DNA of 64,000 bases from Mesotoga prima MesG1.Ag.4.2 (GCF_000147715.2 NC_017934.1:620001-684000), one strand, 5' to 3'. Shown: positions 35,630 through 44,819, numbered from the stretch's first letter. Numbers and translations are program-made. Notes: a model not told the origin generated them from the letters alone.

Positions 35630-35893
35630 ATGTATTTAATAGTTGTGAAGAACGGACCCAATAATTCTGCTGAAAGAGTAAAGATAAGTGCATCCAAAGA
35701 GGGGGACAGTGTTGTCCTCATTCAAGACGGGATTTTCTGGGCACTGAATGACATAGAAACTGAAGCAAAATGCTTTGCCATCAAGGACGATGTGGAGGCA
35801 AGAGGTTACACAGCCGATGACGTTACTGTGCCTCTTATAAGTTATGATGGCTTCATAGATATAATCGAAAAGTGTGATAAGTCAATCGGTTAA
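35630..35893 (+). CDS. DsrH/TusB-like protein
   Basis: 87 residues from the ATG at 35630, placed by GTGAGGTG about 7 bases upstream. MYLIVVKNGPNNSAERVKIS, VVLIQDGIFWALNDIE and AKCFAIKDDVEARGY match the short DsrH/TusB family, including the DG-(I/V)-(F/Y)-W/A segment and a Cys following it. It would complete a DsrEFH-like complex that receives sulfur from TusA. A 71-base gap follows before the regulator gene, the largest inside the operon, and might hold an internal promoter. Confidence 0.8.
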   Translation: MYLIVVKNGPNNSAERVKISASKEGDSVVLIQDGIFWALNDIETEAKCFAIKDDVEARGYTADDVTVPLISYDGFIDIIEKCDKSIG

Positions 35894-35964
35894 GCTCTGA
35901 ATGTGTGATACTTGAGGTGCACTTCACACAGAGGTGCACCTCTTTCTGTAGGAGGAATACAAGG

Positions 35965-36543
35965 ATGCCTCTTAAGCTTCCGGATCTTTTTAGAACTCTC
36001 TCAAATCAAACGAGATTAGAAATCCTTACAATGTTGATGGACAATTACCTTACTGCTACGGAAATTGCGACGTTGCTTCAAATAGATCTGTCAACTGTTT
36101 ACAGACATCTGCAGCAGATGAAAAAACTTGGAATTCTAACTTCGACTCATCTACACGGAGTGGAGAGATTTGACTTCAGTTCTCCGCACATTTTTAGAAT
36201 GCTGGATGAAGCAATTACCTTCATGAGTGAACTGAAGGGATTCAGCCCGATTGTTTGCTCGGAGGGCATTTGCAGCTATTATCTTGGAGGAGAGTTGGAT
36301 GAAATTGAACCTGACCAGCTTCTTGACATGAGAGGCGAATCCTGCCCAGTGCCAGATATTCAAGCTAGGAAGACACTAAGAAAAATGAATCCTGGCGAGA
36401 TCTTGCTTGTTATAGTGGATTATCCACTTTCCGGGGAAAGAATTCCTGCATCAGTTCAGAAAGAAGGGCATGAGTTTTTGAAAAAAGTGGCGGATAATTA
36501 CGGCGATATAAAGATCTACATAAGGAGGAGAGAAAATGGTTGA
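35965..36543 (+). CDS. ArsR-type transcriptional regulator fused to a TusA domain
   Basis: 192 residues from the ATG at 35965, fixed by GGAGGAA. Residues 4-72 are an ArsR-like winged helix (DLFRTLSNQTRLEILTMLMD, YLTATEIATLLQIDLSTVYR). A linker holds Cys98 and Cys103 in VCSEGICSYY. Residues 119-190 are a complete TusA domain with LLDMRGESCPVPDIQARK (Cys127 in CPxP) and similarity to the operon's first gene. I infer a regulator that senses sulfane sulfur by persulfidation or sulfur transfer onto its own Cys and controls this operon. DNA target and ligand are not shown by the sequence. It overlaps the reductase gene by 8 bases. Confidence 0.88.
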   Translation: MPLKLPDLFRTLSNQTRLEILTMLMDNYLTATEIATLLQIDLSTVYRHLQQMKKLGILTSTHLHGVERFDFSSPHIFRMLDEAITFMSELKGFSPIVCSEGICSYYLGGELDEIEPDQLLDMRGESCPVPDIQARKTLRKMNPGEILLVIVDYPLSGERIPASVQKEGHEFLKKVADNYGDIKIYIRRRENG

Positions 36544-37897
36544 TGCCGTTGTGATTGGTGGTGGACCAGGCGGTTATGTATGCGCAATAAGAATAGCTCA
36601 ACTTGGTAAGAGCGTTGCACTCGTAGAAAAAGAGAATCTCGGAGGTACATGTACCAACTGGGGCTGTATTCCAACGAAGGCCATGTTGACCTCTGCTCAT
36701 TTGTATACGGAGATAGACGAGAAATCCAAGAGGCTTGGAATTGATACATCAGGACTAGGCTACGATTTAAAGAGAATAATGTCCCACATGAATAGGACGA
36801 TTACAATGTCAAGAAAGGGAATCGAACACCTGCTGAAGAAAAATGGTGTTGATTTCTACAACGACGTTGCAGAAATTAAGGATGCAGGACACGTTCTGCT
36901 AAAGAACCATGGTAAAACCCTAGAGACCAGAAATATAGTCATTGCCGCGGGTTCTGAACCCTCCATATTCAAGCCGTTCAGTGAAATCGAAGGTATTTGG
37001 ACCAGCAACGATGTCTTTCAAATGGAAGAGATGCCAGAAAGCCTTGTAATCGTTGGTGGAGGAGTTATCGGTGTTGAATTTGCAACATTTTTTAGCTCAT
37101 TCGGAGTGAAGACTACAATCATTGAGCTTGCGGACCACATTCTTCCATACGAAGATAGAGATGTTGCCGATGACATTCGAAAGTCATTGACTCGACAGGG
37201 GGTTGAAATAATTGAAAGAACGAAGGTGACTGAGGTGGAAAAGGATGAATGTATCTTCGTTCTAAATGCCGAAGGTGAACAGGAGCTCTCAGTTCAGGCT
37301 GAGAAAGTTCTTGTTGCAGTTGGTAGGAGACCCTATATAACCGAAGATGTGAGAAAGCTTGGTCTGGAAATTGAAAGGGGGGTCGTCACGAACAGCCGAA
37401 TGCAGACAAACATTAAAGGTATTTACGCCATAGGCGATATAAGAGCAGGAATGATGCTTGCCCACGTTGCCAGCTATGAGGGTATAGTAGCGGCTCACAA
37501 CATTGCCGGAGAAGTAATGGAAATGGATTACTCCGCAGTTCCTTCAATCATCTTCTCCAATCCGGAGGTAGGATCTACCGGCATAAAAGAAGACGATGTT
37601 GAAGATATGGAGAGAGTAATTATCGCTAAATTCCCCTTGAGTGCCAATGGTAGAGCAAGGACTGTACTAGAAAATACTGGGTTCGTGAAGGTAATCGCAG
37701 ATAAGGAAAACGGAAAGGTTCTAGGAATGAGCATAGTTTCTCCATCTGCGACGGAGCTCATAATGGAAGGAGTAATAGCAGTCAGGAATGGGTTAACGGT
37801 TGAAGAGCTTGAGAACTCGATACACCCTCATCCAACACTATCAGAGACAGTTCTTGGGGCGCTTGAAGGAGTAAATGGAATGAGCATTCATATTTAA
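36536..37897 (+). CDS. Dihydrolipoamide-dehydrogenase-like pyridine nucleotide-disulfide oxidoreductase
   Basis: 453 residues. FAD site AVVIGGGPGGYVCAIRIAQL, redox disulfide GGTCTNWGCIPTKAMLT (Cys-x4-Cys), NAD site LVIVGGGVIGVEFATFFSSF, second FAD motif GIYAIGDIRAGMMLAHVA, and dimer-interface catalytic HPHPTLSETV are all intact. By sequence it is an Lpd-type enzyme, but no 2-oxoacid dehydrogenase or glycine-cleavage genes are near. Within this sulfur operon it may reduce a protein persulfide, polysulfide or lipoyl partner with NAD(P)H, releasing sulfide. This is inference from context. Confidence 0.85.
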   Translation: MVDAVVIGGGPGGYVCAIRIAQLGKSVALVEKENLGGTCTNWGCIPTKAMLTSAHLYTEIDEKSKRLGIDTSGLGYDLKRIMSHMNRTITMSRKGIEHLLKKNGVDFYNDVAEIKDAGHVLLKNHGKTLETRNIVIAAGSEPSIFKPFSEIEGIWTSNDVFQMEEMPESLVIVGGGVIGVEFATFFSSFGVKTTIIELADHILPYEDRDVADDIRKSLTRQGVEIIERTKVTEVEKDECIFVLNAEGEQELSVQAEKVLVAVGRRPYITEDVRKLGLEIERGVVTNSRMQTNIKGIYAIGDIRAGMMLAHVASYEGIVAAHNIAGEVMEMDYSAVPSIIFSNPEVGSTGIKEDDVEDMERVIIAKFPLSANGRARTVLENTGFVKVIADKENGKVLGMSIVSPSATELIMEGVIAVRNGLTVEELENSIHPHPTLSETVLGALEGVNGMSIHI

Positions 37898-37914
37898 GAT
37901 ATTCTTTTAATAGA

Positions 37915-37960
37915 GGGCATCCTTTTGCAGTCAATGCTTCGGGATGCCCATGTTTATTTT
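37915..37960 (+). terminator. Rho-independent terminator of the sulfur operon
   Basis: GGGCATCC at 37915-37922 pairs with GGATGCCC at 37942-37949 across a loop of about 19 bases, followed by ATGTTTATTTTC. It begins 18 bases after the reductase stop and closes the seven-gene unit. Confidence 0.75.
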
Positions 37961-38126
37961 CTGATGTCCGAAATCATATTATGCTTTTCTGTAAAACCTC
38001 GATTCCTTGAAAATATCTTTCCGTTCTTTTTGCAAGGTTTCATCGAATTTTGTCGTACTAACTTGATGACTACAAATAAAGCTTTCTGAATATCCGTTAG
38101 AACTCTTTTGAATATATATTTCTCGT

Positions 38127-39767
38127 CTAGCTGAAGACCTTTGTCTTTGCAAAAGTATGCTTATAGAATAACAGATTTAGCTTAATCATTATATGACCCT
38201 CGGTCTCAAAATCAAGCTCAGCCTTCGATTCATTTACTTTTGCAGAGAAACCCACGGGAATTTCCATCTCCGGACGAAGGACACAAGCGATAGTTACTCC
38301 CGGATAGAACTTGAAGCCAAACTTTCCTTCAATTTCAGGAGATCCGTCGAAATCGACCTTATGTACAAAGGTTGAATTGTGGTCTATAGAACCCCTTGTA
38401 TAGCTTTTTCCATGGGGCCCGTGGAAGTCTATCTTCGCTTCGACTTCATAATGGAACTTCGGATATACCTCTATTTCGGGACCAAATTGAAGATCAATGC
38501 CTGCGATTTGCGTCTCCAATCCATAGAATATCTCAATCGGTATACTGACTTTTACGGGGATTCCGCATACACTGATGCTTACCTCTGGTTCAGCTACCTT
38601 CTTCGTTTTTTCAGTCTCGAACCCTTCCTTTCCAACAATTTCGAGTATAGAAGAGACTTTTGTCGGAAATCGAGGAGTTCCATTTGAGCTGAATTTGTCA
38701 TACGAAAGATGAAAATCAAGACTAATATTCGCGTCGAGGACCAGTTTGTTCTTGATTGCAACCTTAATCTCATCCTCATCAACCATAGATACTTCCCATT
38801 CTTTTGTAATCAGGTTAGTTGTTACACTCTCTGCAAAGGAACGATCACTTTCGGTTCCGAATCTCTCAATGATTTCTGATACATCACCTTCACTGTTAAG
38901 AATCAAAGTGCCCAGAGCCTCTTCAACAAATGCTTCTTCCGTTTCAAGTGTAACTTTTGAAGGGTCAGAATTATTCACGGAAACAACTCTTCTCAAAGAG
39001 TCTTTCATTGTGTCAAAAATATAATCACCAGTTGAGAAATTAGGCAAAGAAGATGTCTTGGAAAATTCGATTTGATTTTCGATTGCAGAGGGTTCCTGGA
39101 CAAGAAGAGAAGAGTTTATCATAAGCGATCTAGGTTTAAAATTGCTCACTGCAATTACGCCACTGGGAAATCTGGTTGAGGAAACCATTGGAGGTTGCTG
39201 AACTCTGAAAAGGACTTTTCTAAAGGAAACCGGGCCGGAACTCTCTGCATCGGGTATCTCGTGCCTGAAGGTTAGAAGGTACCCATTGCCTTTATACGGA
39301 TCCTGCATACTGGCGGCAGAATGGTATGAGACTCCAGAGAAGAAATCAGCATCGGATGAGCTCGAGAGATCTTGAGAACCTGCAGAAACCGGCTGAAAGG
39401 CTGAGTCAACGCGCTTGAGAATTGCACCTTCCGAATCGTAAATGAGGTATTCATATTCGATACCAGTACCATCTATGGATTTGATTTAGAGATAACCATA
39501 GTTTCTCTCCGCAATAGAAGAACCTTCTTCAGGTGCCCACTCCATTCTAAGATCCTGGAATGCAATCGGGGTTCCCTCTCCCAAATGCGAAATCAACATA
39601 TCTGAAGGCGAAAAGAGGAGACTCCCTCCATAATAAGCACCGCCCTTAAGTTCTTCAAAGGGCACCCTAAAAACAACTGGATTATCAACTACAATGCAAG
39701 AAGAAAGAGAAAAGATAACAGTTACAGTTGCAGAAAACAGCAAAAGCAATCTAAAAAAGTTCTTCAT
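38127..39767 (-). pseudogene. Large lipoprotein gene interrupted by one in-frame TAA
   Basis: The upstream part (39767 down to 39489) encodes a signal peptide with a lipobox-like end (TVIFSLSSCIVVDNP) and stops at TAA 39488-39486. Reading on in the same frame without any shift or further stop reaches the 393-residue downstream frame and ends at 38127, for about 546 codons. The segment between (IKSIDGTGIEYEYLIYDSEG onward) has good coding character. No family is recognised; the C-terminal part is rich in beta strands. A single substitution from CAA, GAA or AAA explains the stop. It may be a real nonsense mutation, a sequence error or, less likely, readthrough. Confidence 0.75.
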
Positions 39768-39798
39768 TGTCCTCCTCCAAGAAAGGGAGAAATGATGG

Positions 39799-39874
39799 AA
39801 AACCTTTGTTGCGAAAAACAGAATAACTAAACTGTCTGACGAACCAATCCTTCGAGAGTTAAAAACAAAGGTTT
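39799..39874. repeat. 11-12 bp inverted repeat spaced by 53 bases
   Basis: AAAACCTTTGTT at 39799-39810 and AACAAAGGTTT at 39864-39874 are inverted copies in the gap upstream of the lipoprotein gene. They could be arms of a long-loop transcript structure or termini of a tiny mobile-element remnant. No target duplication was recognised. Confidence 0.4.
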
Positions 39875-39970
39875 GATCCAGACATTCGATCCAATGCTAC
39901 CATACATTTGTGATCTTCTCTAAACTCTTTGAGGATGAAGACAACCATAATGTGCCTACTAGAAAGCTTT

Positions 39971-40354
39971 TTATTGCCAACTCTTGCTCTCGAAGTCACT
40001 TACTCCTCTTTCCGCAAAGTCCTTGTCAGGAAACTCCTCGATTTCTTTCGCTTCATCACGTGTGTCGATTGTATAGTAAGCTTCAGCAGGTGCAAATACA
40101 CATATCTGAGCTGCCCTGTAAGTTCGGAATCTCATTCCACATTTATCACAAAGACCAATATCCTCAACATCCCTTTTGAAATTAACTTCCCTATTGTATC
40201 TTCGGCAGAAGGACCTGTTCTTTTCGTCTGTGAAGAAGTACATGGCTTGCGGTTGCCTGGAGTTCTCACCACCAGACACCTCGGCCTCCTCAGAGTTCAA
40301 CCACTTCCATGACGTCGAGCTAAGTCTTTCCAGATCAAGGTCAGTTTTCTTCAA
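39971..40354 (-). CDS. Small acidic protein with a CxxC pair, unknown
   Basis: About 127 residues from a TTG at 40354, chosen for GAGAGGTG six bases upstream. The frame extends to 40375. The protein is acidic with clustered charges and has one LCDKCGMRF zinc-ribbon-like CxxC plus single Cys at FCRRY and ICVFAP. No family is recognised. Opposing plus-strand frames over the same bases lack ribosome sites and look like shadows. It is divergent from the peptidyl-prolyl isomerase gene. Confidence 0.5.
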   Translation of the reverse strand: MKKTDLDLERLSSTSWKWLNSEEAEVSGGENSRQPQAMYFFTDEKNRSFCRRYNREVNFKRDVEDIGLCDKCGMRFRTYRAAQICVFAPAEAYYTIDTRDEAKEIEEFPDKDFAERGVSDFESKSWQ

Positions 40355-40431
40355 AATATTCACCTCTCGTGACACACCTTTTCAAATGAAATGTTATCAT
40401 GAATGTACCTAATACACGAGGGGGAATGATT

Positions 40432-42072
40432 TTGAAGAAGTTTCTACTAATACTCCTGGCAGCGTTTTTTTCGCTCACCCTTATCGGGGCAGAGTATGCA
40501 GTCAGGATAACAAAAGGTGGAGAAGCAGTTTCTAACGAGTTCTGGATAACAAGAGAGGAAATTGAGCAGGCATTTAGCGCGACAGTGGCAAATGCGGCGA
40601 GCCAAGGGATCATTCTTGATCCGTATTTTGACAGTTACTTTACACCAAGCGAGCTTGGGTTGAAAACCATGATAATACCATACATCGTTGATGAGAAGCT
40701 AATAGACTACTTTGCTTGGGAGAGCAATTTGATTCCATCTGAAGAGGAAATTGATGCGGAAACCGATTCGATGATGGAAATGTACACCTCGAGTCCCGAC
40801 ATGGTTGAGCAGATAGAGGCGATCTATGGTTCCATGGACGCTTTCAGATCGGAAATCAGAAACTATGTTTCCGATGCCCTTAAAGCTGAGCTCGTTCAAG
40901 AATCGGTGGCTCCTTTAAATGATGACGCTCTGGCGGCTTATTTCGAAGAGTTCAAGACGGAGATAAAGAATCAGTTTGAGACGATAAGAGCTAGACATAT
41001 TCTGGTTACAGAAGAGGCTACAGCAACTGAATTAATGGACAGAATCAACAGCGGCGAAATCACCTTCGCAGAAGCTGCACTCCAGTTTTCGATAGACTCT
41101 TCAACGGCTGCGAATGGAGGCGAGCTGGGGTCAATAGTCAGAGGTCAGACCGTACCTGAATTCGAGGAAGCTATCCTTGCTGCTCCTATCGGCGAGTTGT
41201 ATGGTCCCGTTCAAAGCGAATTTGGTTATCATTTGATAATTGTAGAAGAGAGAAATGAGATAAACAGCCTTGAAGATGTTGTCAACTCGGCCAGCTACAA
41301 CGATTTCGTGTCAGGCTATCAAAACGATACTTATAACAGGTGGATAGAGAGCTATATAGAAGAAAACGAGTTCGACTATGAGATCTTGGATAATGAGCTC
41401 CTTTTCTACAATGAATATGCCAAAGCAAAAGCGACAGAAGAGACTGCGAACGAATTCTTCGTTGAGATAGCGTCGGGCATATTTGGCGATGGAACCTCGT
41501 CCGAAGCATCCTTGATGGAATATGCAGCATTTATTGAACTATCGGAAATGCTTGGATTTACTGACAGTCCGGACTACGAGACAGCGATACGAAATCTCTT
41601 TGAAGCCGGTGAGAAGCGCGGTATGATCGTGCAGAAGATGTATGATCTGGATAGTGAAAACCCCGAGGTTGCTGCAGCATACTACAATGCATTGCTGGAG
41701 GAACTTGAAAACACGTTCATGAACCAGGATCTTCTTCAGCAACAGTTAAGCAGCTATGGACAGAGCTTTGTAGATTACGTATTCAACACAATTGGAGAGA
41801 TTGAATCCGGTCTAACCAGCGTTCTTGAAAAAGAGATTTCCGATGGACTTAGAGCAGACGTTCTATACATTCTCATAAGAAATAACTCCCTTTCCCTTGA
41901 GCTCGATTACAGTCCCGACTGGAGGAAGGAGAAGCTCAATCAAAGACTCGGTTACTTAGAAGCTTTGATACAAGTTGAGCCATCTGAAGCTGCTCAGACG
42001 GAGATAGAATCTATAATCTCCGAACTGGAGCAAATCGAAGCTGAGGCTGAGACTCCTGCAGCAACAGAATGA
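40432..42072 (+). CDS. Exported SurA/PrsA-like peptidyl-prolyl isomerase
   Basis: About 546 residues. A TTG at 40432 fits the GAGGGG ribosome site seven bases upstream better than the ATG at 40426. Signal peptide KKFLLILLAAFFSLTLIGAEY. A SurA_N-like helical chaperone region precedes a parvulin domain near residues 190-285 (IRARHILVTEEATATELMDR, GGELGSIVRGQTVPEFEEAI, QSEFGYHLIIVEE). The C-terminal 240 residues are helical and acidic, longer than in PrsA. It likely aids folding of secreted or outer-envelope proteins. A strong terminator follows. Confidence 0.88.
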   Translation: MKKFLLILLAAFFSLTLIGAEYAVRITKGGEAVSNEFWITREEIEQAFSATVANAASQGIILDPYFDSYFTPSELGLKTMIIPYIVDEKLIDYFAWESNLIPSEEEIDAETDSMMEMYTSSPDMVEQIEAIYGSMDAFRSEIRNYVSDALKAELVQESVAPLNDDALAAYFEEFKTEIKNQFETIRARHILVTEEATATELMDRINSGEITFAEAALQFSIDSSTAANGGELGSIVRGQTVPEFEEAILAAPIGELYGPVQSEFGYHLIIVEERNEINSLEDVVNSASYNDFVSGYQNDTYNRWIESYIEENEFDYEILDNELLFYNEYAKAKATEETANEFFVEIASGIFGDGTSSEASLMEYAAFIELSEMLGFTDSPDYETAIRNLFEAGEKRGMIVQKMYDLDSENPEVAAAYYNALLEELENTFMNQDLLQQQLSSYGQSFVDYVFNTIGEIESGLTSVLEKEISDGLRADVLYILIRNNSLSLELDYSPDWRKEKLNQRLGYLEALIQVEPSEAAQTEIESIISELEQIEAEAETPAATE

Positions 42073-42092
42073 GCTTGGCTTTTTAAATAGGA

Positions 42093-42123
42093 GAGCCGGG
42101 GAAGTTGCCCCGGTTCTTTTTTT
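42093..42123 (+). terminator. Strong Rho-independent terminator
   Basis: GAGCCGGGG at 42093-42101, a six-base loop, and CCCCGGTTC at 42108-42116 form a GC-rich stem with one G-T pair, followed by seven T. It ends the isomerase gene 20 bases after its stop. Confidence 0.9.
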
Positions 42124-42188
42124 GATTGTGGCAGACTTTCATCTTTTCAGTTTTTGCGCCATGCGGATACTTCTATCCCGTCGTTTTC

Positions 42189-43484
42189 TCAGGCAATTTC
42201 CTCCGCATTACCATAAGAGTCTCCTCCGTGTTTTCCCGGCCTCACTTCAAAGAGTCTCGACATTCCTTTTGCCAAGAAGACAATGGTGAGAATGGCATTT
42301 GCAATACACGATATCAACACAAGATAGTGAACTGGAAGCCTGTCAACTGCGAAGCCAAAGACCGCTGAACCGAGAGGTGTTGCAATTTGCGCTAGAATCG
42401 AAATTACGGAAAAGACCCTAGATCTGTGGCTGGTAGGAAGTACTCGATGAAAAAGTGTTTGAAGAGGAGTATTCACAAATGCGTTGAACACACCCATTAC
42501 AACTATCGGTATTCCCAGTGCGGCAAAGAACAACCAAGACGGTCCACCGAAAAGACTTGTGAAGTAAGGAAAGAAGAGAGCGGCTAGAAGGAAATTTAAG
42601 ACTGTCTCTGTTACTAATCCCTCCGCAAACAGTTTGCCCTGTTTCTTATTCACGAGAATCGTACCAATTAGAATGTTTCCAAAAAGGACTCCCAATACCC
42701 AACCCGACTGGAGAAAACCGTATTGTTCGCTAGAGAAACCAACCAATGTGCGGGCGAAAAAAGGAAAAACAACGGTGAAAATCGGAGTTGACAAAAAATT
42801 GGAAACCATTGCAAACATCAGAACCATCATCAAGCCATCTATCTTCTTTAAATAGCCAATTCCTTCAACTATATCGACAAAAACGCTCTTTACCGAGACC
42901 CGCGTTTTTTTAGTAGTCTGCTGATAAACTATGAAGATTTCACTAATCGCAGAAAGAATAAACGATGTTCCATTTATAATGAAGACTATTTCAATTCCGA
43001 AAAGTCCATATAGAACTCCGCCGAGAGCAGGACCGACTATGTAGGAAACGGAGTTAACCGCGCCAAGAATAGAGTTTGCCTTCAGAAGTTTGTGCTCTTC
43101 AATGATATCTGGTAGCATTGCAGAAGTTGCCGGGTCGAATGAAATGTCGAAAGTCGATATAACTAGCTGGAAGACAAAGAGAAGCGCTAGATTCAAGACA
43201 CCAACATCTGAGAGGTATGCCATAAGAATAATTGCTGCTCCTCTAGCAAAATCCATATATATCATAATATATTTCCGATTGAATCTATCACCCAAAACAC
43301 CGGCGATTGGGCCAAAGAGGATTCTGGGCAGCATCGTTACTACAGAGAATGTGCCCATCATCACCCCGGAGCCAGTTAGATCCAAAATGTAGAGTGGTAT
43401 CGCAAGCGCTTGAACACCGCTTCCAATAAGTGACACTAGTCTTCCAAGAGTGAAAAGCCAGAAATTTCTTCCCAACCCTTTCAT
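42189..43484 (-). CDS. MFS transporter (MFS_3 / macrolide-efflux-like)
   Basis: 431 residues with twelve predicted membrane helices. N-terminal NFWLFTLGRLVSLIGSGVQALAIPLY and the loop motif GPIAGVLGDRFNRKYIMIYMD (motif A type, G-x3-D-R) are typical of the MFS_3 group that includes macrolide and siderophore exporters. The substrate cannot be assigned. It converges with the isomerase gene and stands alone. Confidence 0.88.
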   Translation of the reverse strand: MKGLGRNFWLFTLGRLVSLIGSGVQALAIPLYILDLTGSGVMMGTFSVVTMLPRILFGPIAGVLGDRFNRKYIMIYMDFARGAAIILMAYLSDVGVLNLALLFVFQLVISTFDISFDPATSAMLPDIIEEHKLLKANSILGAVNSVSYIVGPALGGVLYGLFGIEIVFIINGTSFILSAISEIFIVYQQTTKKTRVSVKSVFVDIVEGIGYLKKIDGLMMVLMFAMVSNFLSTPIFTVVFPFFARTLVGFSSEQYGFLQSGWVLGVLFGNILIGTILVNKKQGKLFAEGLVTETVLNFLLAALFFPYFTSLFGGPSWLFFAALGIPIVVMGVFNAFVNTPLQTLFHRVLPTSHRSRVFSVISILAQIATPLGSAVFGFAVDRLPVHYLVLISCIANAILTIVFLAKGMSRLFEVRPGKHGGDSYGNAEEIA

Positions 43485-43796
43485 CGAACCACCTCAATTT
43501 TTGCATATGCTGGTTTAATATTATCACGTTTAACGTCAAAACATCAAGATCTACCTTAAATTATTGATATTAGAAATTGAGTAGACACAACAAACTTGAT
43601 TATTTCGTTTAAGAAAGTAGAATTGAATCCCGACTGGGGGAAAAGTCTTGTCAGATCTTCAACTTCACCGGAGGTTTTGATCTGCCGTGCTATCATCTAG
43701 TAATTATGAATTGGAAGTTCTATTACTTTCCAGAAGTTGCAGCAGGAGTGTTCATAGATTTTGGCTATCAGTTTATGAAGTAGGAGGAGGATTTTT
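43485..43796. other. Intergenic region between MFS and sugar kinase genes
   Basis: About 312 bases between divergent genes. A plus-strand frame ending in VAAGVFIDFGYQFMK then TAG at about 43783 is open for only some 40 codons, has no supported start and is not called. TAGGAGGAGG just before 43797 is the ribosome site of the kinase gene. No clear promoter pair was found. Confidence 0.4.
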
Positions 43797-44819
43797 ATGT
43801 CTAGAGTAGTTACCTTCGGAGAAATAATGATGCGTCTCGCATCTCCTTTGGGAGAGAGATTTGAGCAGACCAAGAATTTCGAAGTTGTTTACGGGGGAGC
43901 GGAAGCCAATGTTGCTGTTGCGATTGCGAAGTACGGCGGAAAAAGTAGATTCGTATCCAAAGTATCTGCCGATCAGTTTGGAGACGCGGCAATTGGGAAT
44001 ATTGGTGTTCACGGGGTGGATACGAATTATGTTTTGAAAGACATTGGCAGGCTAGGTAAATACTTCTATGAATATGGCTATTCTCAGAGACCGTCAAAGG
44101 TAATTTATGACCGTGACAACTCGGTCTTCGCTAATTCAAAGCCCGGAGATTTCGATTGGGAAGAGGTTTTCTCAGATGCCACCTGGTTCCACTTCACAGG
44201 TATTACTCCTGCGCTTAGCGACGGGTTGATTGAAACATGTGAAGTAGCTCTAAGAGAGGCCAAGAAGCGAGGAATAACTGTTTCTTGCGATCTAAATTAC
44301 AGGTCGAGACTATGGAGCAAAGAAAAGGCGAGAAAGGTTATGACTTCTCTTATGAATAACATAGATGTCCTTTTTGCAAATGAGGAGGATAGTGAATCTG
44401 TCTTTGGAATAAAGGCTGAGGGCACTAATGTGAGTGATGGCAGGTTAAGTGTCGAGGGATACAGAGATGTGGCAACAAAGCTTAGGGACACTTTTGATCT
44501 GAAGGCAGTTGCAATTTCCCTAAGAGAAAGCATAAATGCCAATTTCAATAAATGGTCGGCTGCGTTGCTCACTGGAGGAGAATTTATTGTATCTACGAAA
44601 TACGACATAAACATAATCGATCGTGTAGGCGGAGGAGATGCATTTGCTGCGGGATTGATTTTTGGACTGGACAATTCATGGGAACCATTGAAGTCACTTG
44701 AGTTCGGAGTCGCAGCCTCATGCCTAAAACACACAATAAAGGGAGACTTCAACATCGTATCTAGAGACGAGGTCGAAAAGCTACTTGGTGGAAACGCTTC
44801 AGGAAGAGTTGTGAGGTAG
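43797..44819 (+). CDS. kdgK: PfkB-family sugar kinase, probable 2-keto-3-deoxygluconate kinase
   Basis: 340 residues. PfkB motifs: VVYGGAEANVAVAIAKYGGK near residue 31 and the catalytic DRVGGGDAFAAGLIFGL near residue 280. The opening VVTFGEIMMRLASPLGERFEQ and YFYEYGYSQRPSKVIYDR resemble bacterial KDG kinases, which phosphorylate 2-keto-3-deoxygluconate in uronate or Entner-Doudoroff-type routes. Other PfkB sugars cannot be excluded. A KDPG aldolase gene is not seen. It is followed 4 bases later by the threonine synthase pseudogene. Confidence 0.8.
   Translation: MSRVVTFGEIMMRLASPLGERFEQTKNFEVVYGGAEANVAVAIAKYGGKSRFVSKVSADQFGDAAIGNIGVHGVDTNYVLKDIGRLGKYFYEYGYSQRPSKVIYDRDNSVFANSKPGDFDWEEVFSDATWFHFTGITPALSDGLIETCEVALREAKKRGITVSCDLNYRSRLWSKEKARKVMTSLMNNIDVLFANEEDSESVFGIKAEGTNVSDGRLSVEGYRDVATKLRDTFDLKAVAISLRESINANFNKWSAALLTGGEFIVSTKYDINIIDRVGGGDAFAAGLIFGLDNSWEPLKSLEFGVAASCLKHTIKGDFNIVSRDEVEKLLGGNASGRVVR

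Noticed and set aside
39929-40312. Plus-strand 127-codon frame opposite the small acidic protein
   Set aside because: No ribosome site, and Cys/Leu/Pro-rich as expected for an antisense shadow of an acidic gene. The minus-strand frame has a well-placed GAGAGGTG.
43707-43784. Possible short plus-strand peptide before kdgK
   Set aside because: About 25 codons from the only ATG with no ribosome site. Probably chance.
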